Below, piece after piece: positions 31,344 to 40,030 of a DNA stretch of 64,000 bases (position 1 is the first letter of the stretch; every line of letters starts with the position of its first letter). Under the pieces are notes generated by a model. The model worked only from the letters and a program-made list of their open reading frames with translations, had not been told where the DNA came from and made no database searches. The position numbers were made by a program, and so were the translations under genes. Origin of the DNA: Laribacter hongkongensis DSM 14985 (GTDB lineage: Bacteria > Pseudomonadota > Gammaproteobacteria > Burkholderiales > Aquaspirillaceae); the NCBI RefSeq assembly GCF_000423285.1, contig NZ_AUHR01000003.1, forward strand, positions 186,001-250,000. The letters are read 5' to 3'.

Positions 31344-31589
31344 ATGAAGCAAGAAGCATATGAGGCAACGGCCGCTGCCGTGGCCAGCAAAGCGACTTAC
31401 GGTGGTGCAGGCGGATCGTTTGCCGGATTCATGCTCAGTAACGAGTTTGTCGCCTTGGTTGGCTTGCTGATAGCGATGGCCGGCTTTTTGGTCAACTGGT
31501 ACTACCGGGCGGCACAGGACCGGCGTGACCGGATCGAGCACGAAGCACGGCTGCGCCGTGAGGTGGACGCATGCGCACACGACAAATAG
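31344..31589 (+). CDS. Holin
   Basis: The ATG at 31344 starts an 81-residue protein, MKQEAYEATAAAVASKATYG. It has a Gly-rich hydrophobic stretch and one clear transmembrane segment (EFVALVGLLIAMAGFLVNWY, about 37-56). The charged C-terminus (RRDRIEHEARLRREV) is typical of class II/HP1-type phage holins. The holin times lysis by permeabilising the inner membrane, and for a SAR-type endolysin it also releases the enzyme. It overlaps the lysozyme gene. Confidence 0.82.
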   Translation: MKQEAYEATAAAVASKATYGGAGGSFAGFMLSNEFVALVGLLIAMAGFLVNWYYRAAQDRRDRIEHEARLRREVDACAHDK

Positions 31590-32035
31590 CCGCGGCCCTG
31601 ACGCTGTCAGCCTCGGCGCTGGTCGGGATTGCCCTGCACGAGGGCTACCGTGACACGGCATACATCCCGGTACCGGGTGATGTACCGACCATCGGCTTTG
31701 GCACGACCGAAGGCGTGAAGATGGGCGACCGCATCACGCCGGCCAAGGCACTGGCCCGGGCACTGACCGACCTGCAGAAGTTTGAGGGGGCGCTGAAACA
31801 ATGTGTTCGCGTCCCACTGCACCAGTACGAGTACGACGCCTTTGTCTCGCTGGCTTACAACATCGGCTCGGGGGCGTTTTGCAGCTCAACTCTGGTGCGG
31901 AAGCTGAATGCCGGCGATTACGCCGGGGCATGTGCCGAGATTGATCGGTGGATCTATGCGGGAGGGAAACGCCTGCCCGGACTGGTCAAGCGTCGGGCAG
32001 AGGAACGGGCCCGGTGTGAAGGGAAAACAGAATGA
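31571..32035 (+). CDS. Endolysin, GH24 lysozyme with SAR-like N-terminus
   Basis: The 154-residue enzyme has the phage lysozyme core HEGYRDTAYIPVPGDVPTIG. E24 is the catalytic acid and T40 the conserved Thr. The aspartate of the T4 enzyme is not at its usual place (Pro33), with D37 nearby. The first 22 residues are weakly hydrophobic and rich in Ala, Ser and Gly (IAAALTLSASALVGIAL), and the catalytic Glu follows at once, as in signal-arrest-release endolysins. I infer that the enzyme is tethered to the inner membrane until the holin or pinholin acts. Confidence 0.85.
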   Translation: MRTRQIAAALTLSASALVGIALHEGYRDTAYIPVPGDVPTIGFGTTEGVKMGDRITPAKALARALTDLQKFEGALKQCVRVPLHQYEYDAFVSLAYNIGSGAFCSSTLVRKLNAGDYAGACAEIDRWIYAGGKRLPGLVKRRAEERARCEGKTE

Positions 32036-32517
32036 CGACATTACAACGCTGGCTTACCACAGCCCTGCTCTGCCTGGTGCTGCTGGCTGGTGCGTGGTGG
32101 CACGGCTGCCGCACTGGTGCTGCGGAAGTACAGGCCGAACGGGATGCCGATCAGGCCCGCATGACGGCACAGCTGCTGGCTCAAGAACAGGCTGCGCGTG
32201 CTGCCGAACAGCAACATGCCCAGGCCCTTGCCACCATTGATGCCCAATACCAGGAGAACGAACGCCATGCCCGACTCGAAAACAACCGCCTGCGCACTCA
32301 GCTGCGTGCTGGCACTGTGCGCCTGTCAGTCCCCGTCGTTGCCGGTAGCTGCAACCTGCCCGCAGATGACTCCGCCGCCGGCAGCCGTAATACAGCCCCG
32401 CGAGCCGAACTTTCGTCAGAGGCTGCTGACGATCTTGTCGCCCTCGCAGACGACGCCGATGCCGTCGTCAGGCAGTTGACGGCGTGTCAGGCGGTAATTG
32501 GGGAATATCTGGAATAG
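32032..32517 (+). CDS. Rz-like inner membrane spanin
   Basis: The 161-residue protein has an N-terminal transmembrane segment (LTTALLCLVLLAGAWWHGCR) followed by a long helical coiled coil (about 30-95) rich in Ala, Glu and Gln, the i-spanin layout. It overlaps the lysozyme stop and contains the Rz1 gene in another frame. The spanin pair fuses inner and outer membranes in the last step of lysis. Confidence 0.85.
   Translation: MTTLQRWLTTALLCLVLLAGAWWHGCRTGAAEVQAERDADQARMTAQLLAQEQAARAAEQQHAQALATIDAQYQENERHARLENNRLRTQLRAGTVRLSVPVVAGSCNLPADDSAAGSRNTAPRAELSSEAADDLVALADDADAVVRQLTACQAVIGEYLE
32267..32479 (+). CDS. Rz1-like outer membrane lipoprotein spanin, nested in Rz
   Basis: ATG 32267 with an AGGAG site lies wholly inside the Rz gene in a different frame. 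The 70-residue product MPDSKTTACALSCVLALCAC has a lipoprotein signal with lipid-modified Cys most likely at C20. The mature part is short and Pro-rich (QMTPPPAAVIQPREPNF). Embedded Rz1 genes with a lipobox and Pro-rich body are the rule in lambdoid phages. The lipobox has Cys at -2, which is unusual. Confidence 0.8.
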   Translation: MPDSKTTACALSCVLALCACQSPSLPVAATCPQMTPPPAAVIQPREPNFRQRLLTILSPSQTTPMPSSGS

Positions 32518-32931
32518 CTACTTGGTAGCCGGAGCTCGATCCACTGCCCACTGTTTTTACTGTATTTAATGTCGTCATAGCCCGACACAGTATCACTGGC
32601 CTAGCTGCTCAGTGGTGTATAGGAGCTTGCGAGCCGTACATAGTTTTAGCATGCAGTAAAGCCGTATGATCATATATGGAATTAATCTTTTATTTAATTG
32701 GGAAGTTTTTAACAGAATTTAAATTCAAATTAAATATTAATTGCATTTGATTTGAGGTTAAATATTTATAATGCCATATCAATATGATGATATATATAAA
32801 TTGTAGTCTCTATTAATGAATACGGTATGACATTTTTAAAGGAGAATCACGCACACATCATAGAGAGCGTCGCATTGATATGATGTACTTTAATCATCAT
32901 TAAACAGCACCTCCACGAAATGGCAGGAAAC
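32518..32931. other. AT-rich gene-free stretch at the likely right prophage edge
   Basis: About 410 bp after the Rz stop carry no plausible gene. The first 100 bp keep phage-like composition. From about 32640 the sequence becomes strongly AT-rich (runs such as TTTTATTTAATT and AATATTTATAATG) up to the chemoreceptor start. The attachment site and the chemoreceptor promoter probably lie here. I could not define either one. Confidence 0.6.
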
Positions 32932-34545
32932 ATGAAAATCTCTTCAAAATTAGTGCTGTTGTGCTCGGCAAGCATCATATCCATGTTGCTGACTCTGGCA
33001 ATAGTCAATCAAACAAGCTCAAAATCACAAAAAAATATTGAGTCAATGTCTATCAATGCCATACCGTCTGTCGAATCAATGGGGAAAATACGTGATCATT
33101 TTGCCAGTGCTCGTGCAGGTTCAATTCGACTGGGCATGATGGACTCAATAAATGAGATCGAATCACTAGAGAAAGACTTTGATAAAGATGTTAACCTGCT
33201 ATTCAAAGAATTGGATTTTTACGAAAAGCAACTGATATATTCAGATGAAGAAAAGAAGCAAACGGAAAAGCTAAGAGTGAATGTTGATGCATTTATTTCT
33301 GAGTCAACAATGCTTTTTGCTGAGGCTAAAAAAGGAAATTTGGAGGCAGTGCATGATTTAAGAAAACATTCATCAGGGAAAGCCGCGAATGCCATTGACG
33401 CAATCAATAGCAACATTGAAAGTAATCTGAAGATATTGCACGCTGGAAAAGATGAAATCAGTGAGAATGTCTCTACTAGCAGAACTCTTACCAATATTGC
33501 TCTGACTATCTCTATTATTCTGCAGATAGCTTTATCCATATGGATATTCAAATCAATCACGAAGTCTATATCTGTCATGAGGAATGATCTGCTTGAGCTT
33601 TCTCGCAATCACGACTTCACTCGTCGATTCATAAACAATAATAACGACGAAGTTTCGAATGCATGTGACGCAATGAACTCATTAATGGATTCGGTACAAA
33701 AGAGTATTCATGGGATATCTGGCTGCAGCATCATTGTCAATGAGGTAGCAAAAAACATCCTTGATGCTTCTGGTCAAATGGCAACAGCCGCAATGAATGC
33801 GGCAGAATCAACATCAAGTGTGTCAGCTGCAGTTGAGCAGTTGACAGTCAGTATTTCGCATGTATCCAGTAGATCTCTTGATGCAAGCAAGGAAAGTGAA
33901 CTAACTGGTAACGAAGCGGTTGGTGGAGGAAAAGTCATTAATGAAGCTATCGATAATTTCCGTAACACCACAGAAACCGTAGAACGCGCAGCAAGCAAGA
34001 TAGAAGAACTTAAAGTACAGACCGTATCCATTGGTAGCGTAGTAAACATCATTAAAGAAATTGCAGACCAGACAAACCTGTTGGCATTGAATGCAGCGAT
34101 TGAAGCAGCAAGAGCCGGAGAATCTGGAAGAGGCTTTGCTGTTGTTGCTGATGAAGTACGTCAACTGGCAGAAAGAACTGCTGCTTCGACAAATGAAATT
34201 ACATCTACAGTAACAAACATGCAGAATGGAGGTGAAGAGGCCGCATCTTTGATGTCACATGCTGTTAATCAATTGGCGGTAAGCATGGATCATGCTGAGA
34301 AAGCGACTGATGCCATGCAAAAAATAATCGACCATGCAAACAATACGGTCACTCAGATATCTGAAATTTCCATAGCCATGCAAGAGCAAACCAATGCAAG
34401 CACCATGATTGCACAGCAAATTGAAAGCATTGCTCAAATGGCTGAGGAAGGACATGCAGGCGCGAATCAAATCGCATTTTCAGCAAAAGAGCTGAATAAT
34501 GCCACAGATAATGTCAATGAGCTTATTGGAAAATTCAAGGTGTAA
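32932..34545 (+). CDS. Methyl-accepting chemotaxis protein, AT-rich
   Basis: ATG 32932 has an AGGA site and starts a 537-residue receptor, [20 protein letters not shown]. It has two transmembrane segments (about 6-26 and 188-206), a helical periplasmic domain of the four-helix-bundle type between them, a HAMP region, and the signalling hairpin around 375-420 ([20 protein letters not shown]). No C-terminal CheR-tether pentapeptide is seen. Codon use and composition are far more AT-rich than in the neighbouring genes or the other two chemoreceptors here, which suggests acquisition by transfer. The ligand is unknown. Confidence 0.9.
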   Translation: MKISSKLVLLCSASIISMLLTLAIVNQTSSKSQKNIESMSINAIPSVESMGKIRDHFASARAGSIRLGMMDSINEIESLEKDFDKDVNLLFKELDFYEKQLIYSDEEKKQTEKLRVNVDAFISESTMLFAEAKKGNLEAVHDLRKHSSGKAANAIDAINSNIESNLKILHAGKDEISENVSTSRTLTNIALTISIILQIALSIWIFKSITKSISVMRNDLLELSRNHDFTRRFINNNNDEVSNACDAMNSLMDSVQKSIHGISGCSIIVNEVAKNILDASGQMATAAMNAAESTSSVSAAVEQLTVSISHVSSRSLDASKESELTGNEAVGGGKVINEAIDNFRNTTETVERAASKIEELKVQTVSIGSVVNIIKEIADQTNLLALNAAIEAARAGESGRGFAVVADEVRQLAERTAASTNEITSTVTNMQNGGEEAASLMSHAVNQLAVSMDHAEKATDAMQKIIDHANNTVTQISEISIAMQEQTNASTMIAQQIESIAQMAEEGHAGANQIAFSAKELNNATDNVNELIGKFKV

Positions 34546-34585
34546 TTTCCGATAGTTTCACAATTGCAATACTGTTTAAATTTTT

Positions 34586-34620
34586 GGGCATGACCATCAT
34601 GGTTATGCCCATTTTATTTT
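34586..34620 (+). terminator. Rho-independent terminator after the chemoreceptor
   Basis: A 25-bp near-perfect palindrome, GGGCAT to ATGCCC (34586-34610), is followed by ATTTTATTTTTG. From 34621 to 34901 I see no supportable gene. Confidence 0.75.
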
Positions 34621-34901
34621 TGTTTTCCGAACCAACCCAAACTCGGCAATGGCCGTCGTCCCTATCCCTCATCCAGCATGCTGCGCATCTATTGCCTGCA
34701 GCCGTGGTATCCCCATTTCACTGTGTGATCCGCACGCACCGCGCGCAGGAGGTGGATACTTTTACGGAAAACTGACGAAACAATCCCATGTGTTTACACA
34801 TATCGGGTTATTCCTTCGGTTTGATGTCTCACCCACACCCTCAGAACTAACAGCCGAATACCAGTCCGCCTTGCATGTCTTGCCGTGTCCCGCACAGGGC
34901 G

Positions 34902-35410
34902 TCATGCTCGCGTAGGCAGTATAGAGAACGCGCCAAACAGTTTTAAGCACTTCAAACCAAGCTGCTCCGATGGTAGCAGCTCCACGTCTTCCAGATGGCT
35001 CGGCCGAGCAGCACGTGCTTCATTCTCTGCCCTGAAACAGGCTGGATCGCGAGCATACTGCTTGTATACGCATGTTATGCCGGTCTGCGCCTGGATGAGA
35101 TTGGCGTCTTTTCCGTTGACGATTAGGGTACCGACAGTGCGTCCGTATCGGTCGATAGTGTCTTCGTTGAGAGTGACTGTTTTTCCGTAAACCAGATCGG
35201 ATAGTGACTGCTTTGACCGTTGCCCAAATGGCTGATCCTTTTCAGGTGCATCGATCTGGGCCAGCCGGACGTTGATCTGCCGATGACCATCAGCAAGGCA
35301 CGTCACTGTGTCGTCATCTGCGACAACAACAACCTTGTACTGGATCTCTAAAGCAGACGCTCAGTACATAGAGTAAGTAGAGAAGCAAGCAGCGTGGCAG
35401 ATGATTTCAT
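34902..35410 (-). pseudogene. Thermonuclease (SNase-like) gene inactivated by frameshift
   Basis: The longest frame (34902-35306) encodes the nuclease core, with VRLAQIDAPEKDQPFGQRSK and LNEDTIDRYGRTVGTLIVNG, the Ca2+-binding and catalytic region of staphylococcal-nuclease homologues. The same frame extends upstream without a start through ASALEIQYKVVVVADDDTV. A separate frame from ATG 35410 encodes a signal peptide, MKSSATLLASLLTLCT. Losing one base near 35363 would join the two exactly at the signal cleavage region. The C-terminal end also departs from the family (PSHLEDVELL instead of a Trp-containing motif). It is most likely a decaying secreted nuclease gene. Confidence 0.75.
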
Positions 35411-35565
35411 GCAGAAATCATGCTGGCTACAAGTCATTCCAGCAAGTATTTCTCGTGCACATGACACAAATAAAACAAGGACTTTCATTGCGGAATCCCC
35501 TGCAGAAATGATTCCGAAATGATTATGTCAGAATGGATGGCGTGACAGGATGATCAATGGCCATG

Positions 35566-35600
35566 CAAAATAAAAACCCCGAGCTGTAGCCCGGGGTTTT
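35566..35600 (-). terminator. Rho-independent terminator of tRNA-Thr
   Basis: Read leftward, a CCCCGGGCT/AGCTCGGGG stem is followed by TTTTTATTTT. It lies about 90 bp past the tRNA 3' end. The sequence between 35411 and 35565 holds no supportable gene. Confidence 0.8.
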
Positions 35601-35688
35601 ATCACTAGTGCTTCAGTGTGTTCAGCATGTGCGATTACGCCATATTTACGCCAAACACTATGTAACTAGTTGATTTTAAATCATGTTC

Positions 35689-35764
35689 TGGTGCCGGTAA
35701 TAGGAGTCGAACCTACGACCTTCGCATTACGAATGCGCTGCTCTACCAACTGAGCTATACCGGC
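35689..35764 (-). tRNA. tRNA-Thr (anticodon CGU)
   Basis: The reverse complement folds as a complete cloverleaf: acceptor GCCGGTA with TACCGGC, D arm with AGCTCAGTTGGTAGAGC, anticodon loop TTCGTAA (anticodon CGT), and T arm with GTTCGACTC. The CCA end is encoded (35689-35691). tRNA 3' ends are frequent phage integration sites. This one lies about 3 kb beyond the last phage gene, so it is only a weak candidate for the attachment site. Confidence 0.95.
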
Positions 35765-35889
35765 ATTCTGTCAGTTCCATTTAAACTACAAAGCAGAACC
35801 AACCGAGTTGCAAACTATAGCGGTTATGTCTTTGTGAGTCAATGCATCCGGACATGGATTCCAGGCATTCTTTGTCCGGATGATGGCCC

Positions 35890-37356
35890 TTACGCTTTCT
35901 GCTCCGGGGTCGCTGACAGTATTGCTTTCAGCAGCTCCCAGAACTGCTGCACGGTGGCGACATCGACGCGCTCATCCGGAGAGTGCGCCCCCCGGATGGT
36001 CGGGCCAAACGACAGCATGTCCATGCCAGGATATCTGCTTCCCAGCAAACCGCACTCCAGTCCGGCATGAATCACCTTGACGGCAGCTTCCTGCCCGAAT
36101 TTGCGGCGATATACCTCCAGTCCGAGCTGCAACAGTGGCGAGGCCGGGTCCGGGGTCCAGCCCGGATAACGGCCGGAAGTTTCAACCTGGCAGCCGGCCA
36201 GCCGGCCGATGGCGGCAATCTGGGCTACCAGAGCATCCATGCCGGAATCACGCAGCGAGCGCACCAGCATCAATACGGACAGCTGTTGGCCGGATACCGT
36301 CACCACGCCTACGTTATCCGAGGTTTCCACCACACCGCTCACCTGCCGGCTCTGCCGGTTCACCCCGTTGGGAAGAGCATTCAGGATATCGATGACCTGC
36401 CGGGTCGATACATCATCCAGTGCATCCTCGCTGGTCGTATGCGTGAATACCAGAGCAATGCCGGTTTCAGCTCCCGCCAGCTCGTCATTCAGTTGCGCTT
36501 GCCAGAACTCCAGCCGGTCCAGCACCGCCGGCATGCTTTCCGGAGAGCAGGCGATGCCGGCAAACGCCTCACGCGGCAGGGCATTGCGGAGTGTTCCGCC
36601 AGTCATTGATACCAGCCGCAGCGCGGTTACCGACAGCAGATCATCCAGAATGCGCGCCATCAGCTTGTTGGCATTGCCACGCTCCAGATGAATGTCGACG
36701 CCCGAGTGTCCTCCTTTGAGGCCGGTCAGGCTGATCGTGCCGCTTGTCCAGCCGGCAGGCAGCATTTCCCGGGCCAACTGCCGGGTCAGGCGCACATCCA
36801 CGCCGCCAGCGCAGCCGACGTAAAACTCGCCCCAGTCTTCGGTGTCCAGATTCAGCAGCAGACGTCCGGTCAGAATGTCAGCCGACAAACCGTGCGCACC
36901 GGTCATGCCAGCTTCTTCATCAATGGTAAACAGTGCCTCGATGGCCGGATGCGCTATGTCATCACTTTCCAGAATGGCCAGCGCTGCAGCCACACCCAGG
37001 CCGTTGTCGGCACCCAGCGTGGTTCCGTCAGCCTTGATCCAGCCGTCCTCTTCTGCCTCGATGACCCGGATCGGGTCCCGCTCGAAATCATGGCCCGTGC
37101 CGGCATTCTGCTGGGCGACCATGTCCAGGTGTCCTTGCAGGACTACGGTTTCCCGGTTTTCCATGCCCGGCGTAGCCGGTTTGACAATCACCAGATTGCC
37201 GACCGTATCGGTGCGCGTTTCCAGTCCGCGGGATTCTGCCCATTCAATCAGGTGTGTCCGCAATGCGGCTTCATGCCCGGAGGGGCGCGGAATATCGCAC
37301 AGGGTCTGGAAATGCGCCCAAAGTGAGCGCGGTTGCAGGGAGGCAAGGGCCGACAT
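35890..37356 (-). CDS. pepD: Aminoacyl-histidine dipeptidase (cytosol nonspecific dipeptidase)
   Basis: I chose ATG 37356, with AAGGAG upstream, over an earlier frame start. The 488-residue M20-family enzyme contains the zinc-site motifs: GHLDMV (about 79-84), DGTTLGADNGLG (about 114-125) and TIDEEAGMTGA (about 147-157), followed by a lid domain and a C-terminal H-containing metal ligand region (KVIHAGLECGL). It hydrolyses dipeptides including carnosine-like Xaa-His in the cytoplasm. It is followed within 50 bp by nothing on the same strand except the divergent tRNA region. Upstream lies dsbB in the same orientation. Confidence 0.93.
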   Translation of the reverse strand: MSALASLQPRSLWAHFQTLCDIPRPSGHEAALRTHLIEWAESRGLETRTDTVGNLVIVKPATPGMENRETVVLQGHLDMVAQQNAGTGHDFERDPIRVIEAEEDGWIKADGTTLGADNGLGVAAALAILESDDIAHPAIEALFTIDEEAGMTGAHGLSADILTGRLLLNLDTEDWGEFYVGCAGGVDVRLTRQLAREMLPAGWTSGTISLTGLKGGHSGVDIHLERGNANKLMARILDDLLSVTALRLVSMTGGTLRNALPREAFAGIACSPESMPAVLDRLEFWQAQLNDELAGAETGIALVFTHTTSEDALDDVSTRQVIDILNALPNGVNRQSRQVSGVVETSDNVGVVTVSGQQLSVLMLVRSLRDSGMDALVAQIAAIGRLAGCQVETSGRYPGWTPDPASPLLQLGLEVYRRKFGQEAAVKVIHAGLECGLLGSRYPGMDMLSFGPTIRGAHSPDERVDVATVQQFWELLKAILSATPEQKA

Positions 37357-37404
37357 GAACAACTCCTTCGGCGCCAGCCCGCATTGGGCTGGCAGTGACA
37401 ACAA

Positions 37405-37914
37405 TCAGCGACGCGGCATCCGTGCCAGCCAGGCAGCAAACACGGTGATGCCGATCAAAAACACCAGTGACCAGGCCGGCAACGAAAGGCCAAGCAAGGT
37501 CCAGCTTACTTCCGCACATTCACCGCTGCCCTTGAATACCTTGGCCAGCATGTCGGTGAACGGCATGGTTTCCAGCATGTAATCCAGTCCCGGGCCGCAT
37601 GCCGGTACCTGGTCGGCCGGCAGGTTCTGCAAGCGCACCTGCCAGGCCGCCACTCCGGCGCCGGAAAGCGAAGCCAGACCGGTCAGGCCGGCCATCAGTC
37701 CCCTGCCCCCAGCCGAACGCGGTGACAACAGTGCTCCCAGCAGGGCCAGCAGCCCTGTCATGATCACGGCAACACGCTGGAACACGCACAGCGGACACGG
37801 CTCCAGATCCATGTAGTACTGGGCAAACAGTGCAAAACCCATGGCGCCGGCGCAGGCCAGTGCAATCAGGAGAAAACCGGTTCGCAGTGAAGGCTGAAAC
37901 AATGAATGCACCAT
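37405..37914 (-). CDS. dsbB: Disulfide bond formation protein DsbB
   Basis: The 169-residue inner membrane protein has four transmembrane segments. Its two redox pairs are in the expected places: C40-P-L-C43 in the first periplasmic loop and C106/C133 in the second. It reoxidises DsbA and passes electrons to quinones. It lies 48 bp upstream of pepD in the same orientation. No dsbA gene is in the window. Confidence 0.95.
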   Translation of the reverse strand: MVHSLFQPSLRTGFLLIALACAGAMGFALFAQYYMDLEPCPLCVFQRVAVIMTGLLALLGALLSPRSAGGRGLMAGLTGLASLSGAGVAAWQVRLQNLPADQVPACGPGLDYMLETMPFTDMLAKVFKGSGECAEVSWTLLGLSLPAWSLVFLIGITVFAAWLARMPRR

Positions 37915-37979
37915 GAGTCTGTCAAAGAATGAGGTTGGTAAATTAACACATGCTGATGTTTGAGGCAGCCATCATCTGC

Positions 37980-38606
37980 TCAGTACAGGACGGTCTGAGG
38001 ATCAAGGCTGCGCCACAAATACCAGGTCGCTACGGTACGCCACGGCGCGAAACGCTCGCCCATGACACGCAATTGGGTCAGGGATGCTTTTTGGTCTTCC
38101 AGCGCATAATGCCGGGCCATCGCCCGTTGCAGGCCGATGTCGTCCACAGGCCAGACGTCCGGGCGCAACTGGTTGAATATCAGATACATTTCGGCCGTCC
38201 AGCGGCCAATGCCGCGCACGGCCACCAGTTCGGCAATCAGCGCCTCATCGTCCAGTCCGGCATGGGCTGCCGGATTGACCCGGCCATCAGTAAAACACTC
38301 GGCCAGATCCCGGGCATACAGCACCTTGCGGGCGGACAGCCCGGCCGACCTCAGTACATCTTCCGGCAAGGCCAGCACCCGTTCCGGAGATGGCTGGCCG
38401 GACAAGACCGCGCTCAGGCGTTTCCAGACGGCATCGGCTGCCCGCACCGAAATCTGCTGCCCGACGATGGCCCGCAGCAGGGTTTCAAAAGGCTCTCCCC
38501 GCGAGACCAGCTCGGCATCCGGCCAGCTGGCAATCAGGCGCGCCATGACCGGATCGGCGGCAGCCAGCCCGGCACAGGCATCATCCCACCACGCGGGGCG
38601 TGCCAT
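37980..38606 (-). CDS. DNA-3-methyladenine glycosylase (AlkA/HhH-GPD type)
   Basis: The 208-residue enzyme has the HhH-GPD fold: FETLLRAIVGQQISVRAADA, then the helix-hairpin-helix AVRGIGRWTAEMYLIF with the catalytic Asp in PDVWPVDDIGLQRAM (about residue 154). It removes alkylated bases such as 3-methyladenine in base-excision repair. It lacks the N-terminal TBP-like domain of E. coli AlkA, as is usual for this shorter group. Its start overlaps the pmbA stop, so the two are co-translated. Confidence 0.9.
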   Translation of the reverse strand: MARPAWWDDACAGLAAADPVMARLIASWPDAELVSRGEPFETLLRAIVGQQISVRAADAVWKRLSAVLSGQPSPERVLALPEDVLRSAGLSARKVLYARDLAECFTDGRVNPAAHAGLDDEALIAELVAVRGIGRWTAEMYLIFNQLRPDVWPVDDIGLQRAMARHYALEDQKASLTQLRVMGERFAPWRTVATWYLWRSLDPQTVLY

Positions 38607-39955
38607 CAGGACTGACCGGCAATGGTCATGCGCTCGACCAGCACGGAGCCGGTCCGCTTGCCGCCCCGGACCTGCTGGTCTGTGCCCACAGCGATCATGC
38701 CGCGATACAGGTCCTTGAGATTGGCTGCGATCGTGATTTCCTCGACCGGATAGGCAATTTCGCCGTTTTCGATCCAGAAACCGGCCGCACCCCGCGAATA
38801 GTCGCCGGTGACGGTATTCACGCCGTGTCCCAGCAGTTCGGTCACCAGGAGCCCGCGCCCGACCATGCGGACCAGCTCGTCAAAGGACTGTCCGGTGCTG
38901 GCCAGTGTCAGGTTGTGGCTGCCGCCGGCATTGCCGGTACTGGCCAGTCCCAGTTTGCGGGCGCTGTAGCTCGACAGGAAATACCCCGTGAGCACGCCCT
39001 GCTCCACCACGGTACGTGCCCGGGTGGCCACGCCCTCGTTGTCAAACGCGCCCGAAGCCATGCCGCGGAGAATGAACGGATCCTCTTCCAGCGTGATGAC
39101 CGGGTTGAAAACCTGCGTGCCGGCAGTGTCGACCAGGAAGCTGGCCTTGCGATACAGCGCACCGCCGCTGGCAGCCGAGACGAAATGGTCAATCAGACCG
39201 GCAGCCATCATGGGATCAAACAGCACCGGAAACACACCGGTCGGTGCCTGTCGGCCGCCCAGTCGGCGCACGGTCCGTTCACCGGCCATGCGGCCGACTT
39301 CCGCAGCCGACAGCAGGTCTTCCGGATGCCGGGCGCTGCTGTACCAGTAATCACGCTGCATGGATTCGCCATCGCTGGCCACGACCGCCGCAGACAATGA
39401 ATGCCGGGTCGAGGCATAGCCCTGGCAGAATCCCTGGCTGTTGGCGTAGACGAACTGCGACAGGTGGCTGGAAACGCTGCCACCTTCGGAATTGTTGATG
39501 CGGGAATCGACCGCACGGGCAGCAGCTTCTGTCTCGCGGGCCAGCTCGATGGCATCGTCCACCGACAGTGCCCACGGGTGGCACAGGTCCAGATCGGGGA
39601 AAGACGTGGCCTGCAAGGCCGGATCAGCCAGACCGGCGTCCGGGTCACTGGCCGTATGCCCGGCAATCGCCAGCGCAGCGGCGACGGTGTCGCGCAGGGC
39701 ATCGTCGCTCAGGTCCGAACTGGCGGCGTGGCCTTTTTTCTGGCCGAGATACACCGTCACGCCCATACCCTTGTCACGGTTGTACTCCAGCGTCTCCACT
39801 TCGCCCAGCCTTACGCTGACGTTCTGGCCGACGCCCTCACTGATTTCGGTTTCAGCATGCGTGGCCCCCAGGGCGCGGGCATGTTCAAGTACGCGCCGGG
39901 AGAGGTCTGCAAGTTGTGACTGGGAATAAGACAGGCGGGAATCGGTTGGTCGCAT
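38606..39955 (-). CDS. pmbA: TldE/PmbA metalloprotease subunit
   Basis: The 449-residue protein matches PmbA: an N-terminal segment (THAETEISEGVGQNVSVRLG, EYNRDKGMGVTVYLG), VLFDPMMAAGLIDHFVSAAS in the middle, and the conserved C-terminal GRGLLVTELLGHGVNTVTGD and YPVEEITIAANLKD. PmbA forms the TldD/E protease with TldD, which trims peptides such as microcin B17 precursor and CcdA. The tldD partner is not in the window. It is coupled to the glycosylase gene downstream. Confidence 0.94.
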   Translation of the reverse strand: MRPTDSRLSYSQSQLADLSRRVLEHARALGATHAETEISEGVGQNVSVRLGEVETLEYNRDKGMGVTVYLGQKKGHAASSDLSDDALRDTVAAALAIAGHTASDPDAGLADPALQATSFPDLDLCHPWALSVDDAIELARETEAAARAVDSRINNSEGGSVSSHLSQFVYANSQGFCQGYASTRHSLSAAVVASDGESMQRDYWYSSARHPEDLLSAAEVGRMAGERTVRRLGGRQAPTGVFPVLFDPMMAAGLIDHFVSAASGGALYRKASFLVDTAGTQVFNPVITLEEDPFILRGMASGAFDNEGVATRARTVVEQGVLTGYFLSSYSARKLGLASTGNAGGSHNLTLASTGQSFDELVRMVGRGLLVTELLGHGVNTVTGDYSRGAAGFWIENGEIAYPVEEITIAANLKDLYRGMIAVGTDQQVRGGKRTGSVLVERMTIAGQS

Positions 39956-40030
39956 GGCGAATCAGGCAGGAGGAGCGCGATGTTGCGCGGATGCCGGAAG
40001 TCTAGCACGCCGGCACCCGCCACCATGTCC

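Larger units (their letters stand above)
1..32600. mobile_element. Lambdoid-type prophage with contractile tail (left end outside window)
   Basis: A contiguous set of phage genes runs from the left edge to the lysis cassette ending at 32517. The order is: leftward recombination operon, control region with divergent promoters, replication genes, late switch, head, tail, lysis. No integrase or left attachment site is in the window, and in this layout both should lie to the left of position 1. The right end is placed near 32.5-32.7 kb because the last phage gene stops there and composition turns AT-rich. Gene order is intact, with only a methyltransferase remnant and one cargo pseudogene broken, so the prophage may still be functional. 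The right boundary is inferred. Confidence 0.9.

Noticed and set aside
35689..35764. tRNA-Thr as the prophage attachment site
   Set aside because: It lies 3 kb past the last phage gene with a host-like chemoreceptor between, and the left end needed to find a matching repeat is outside the window.
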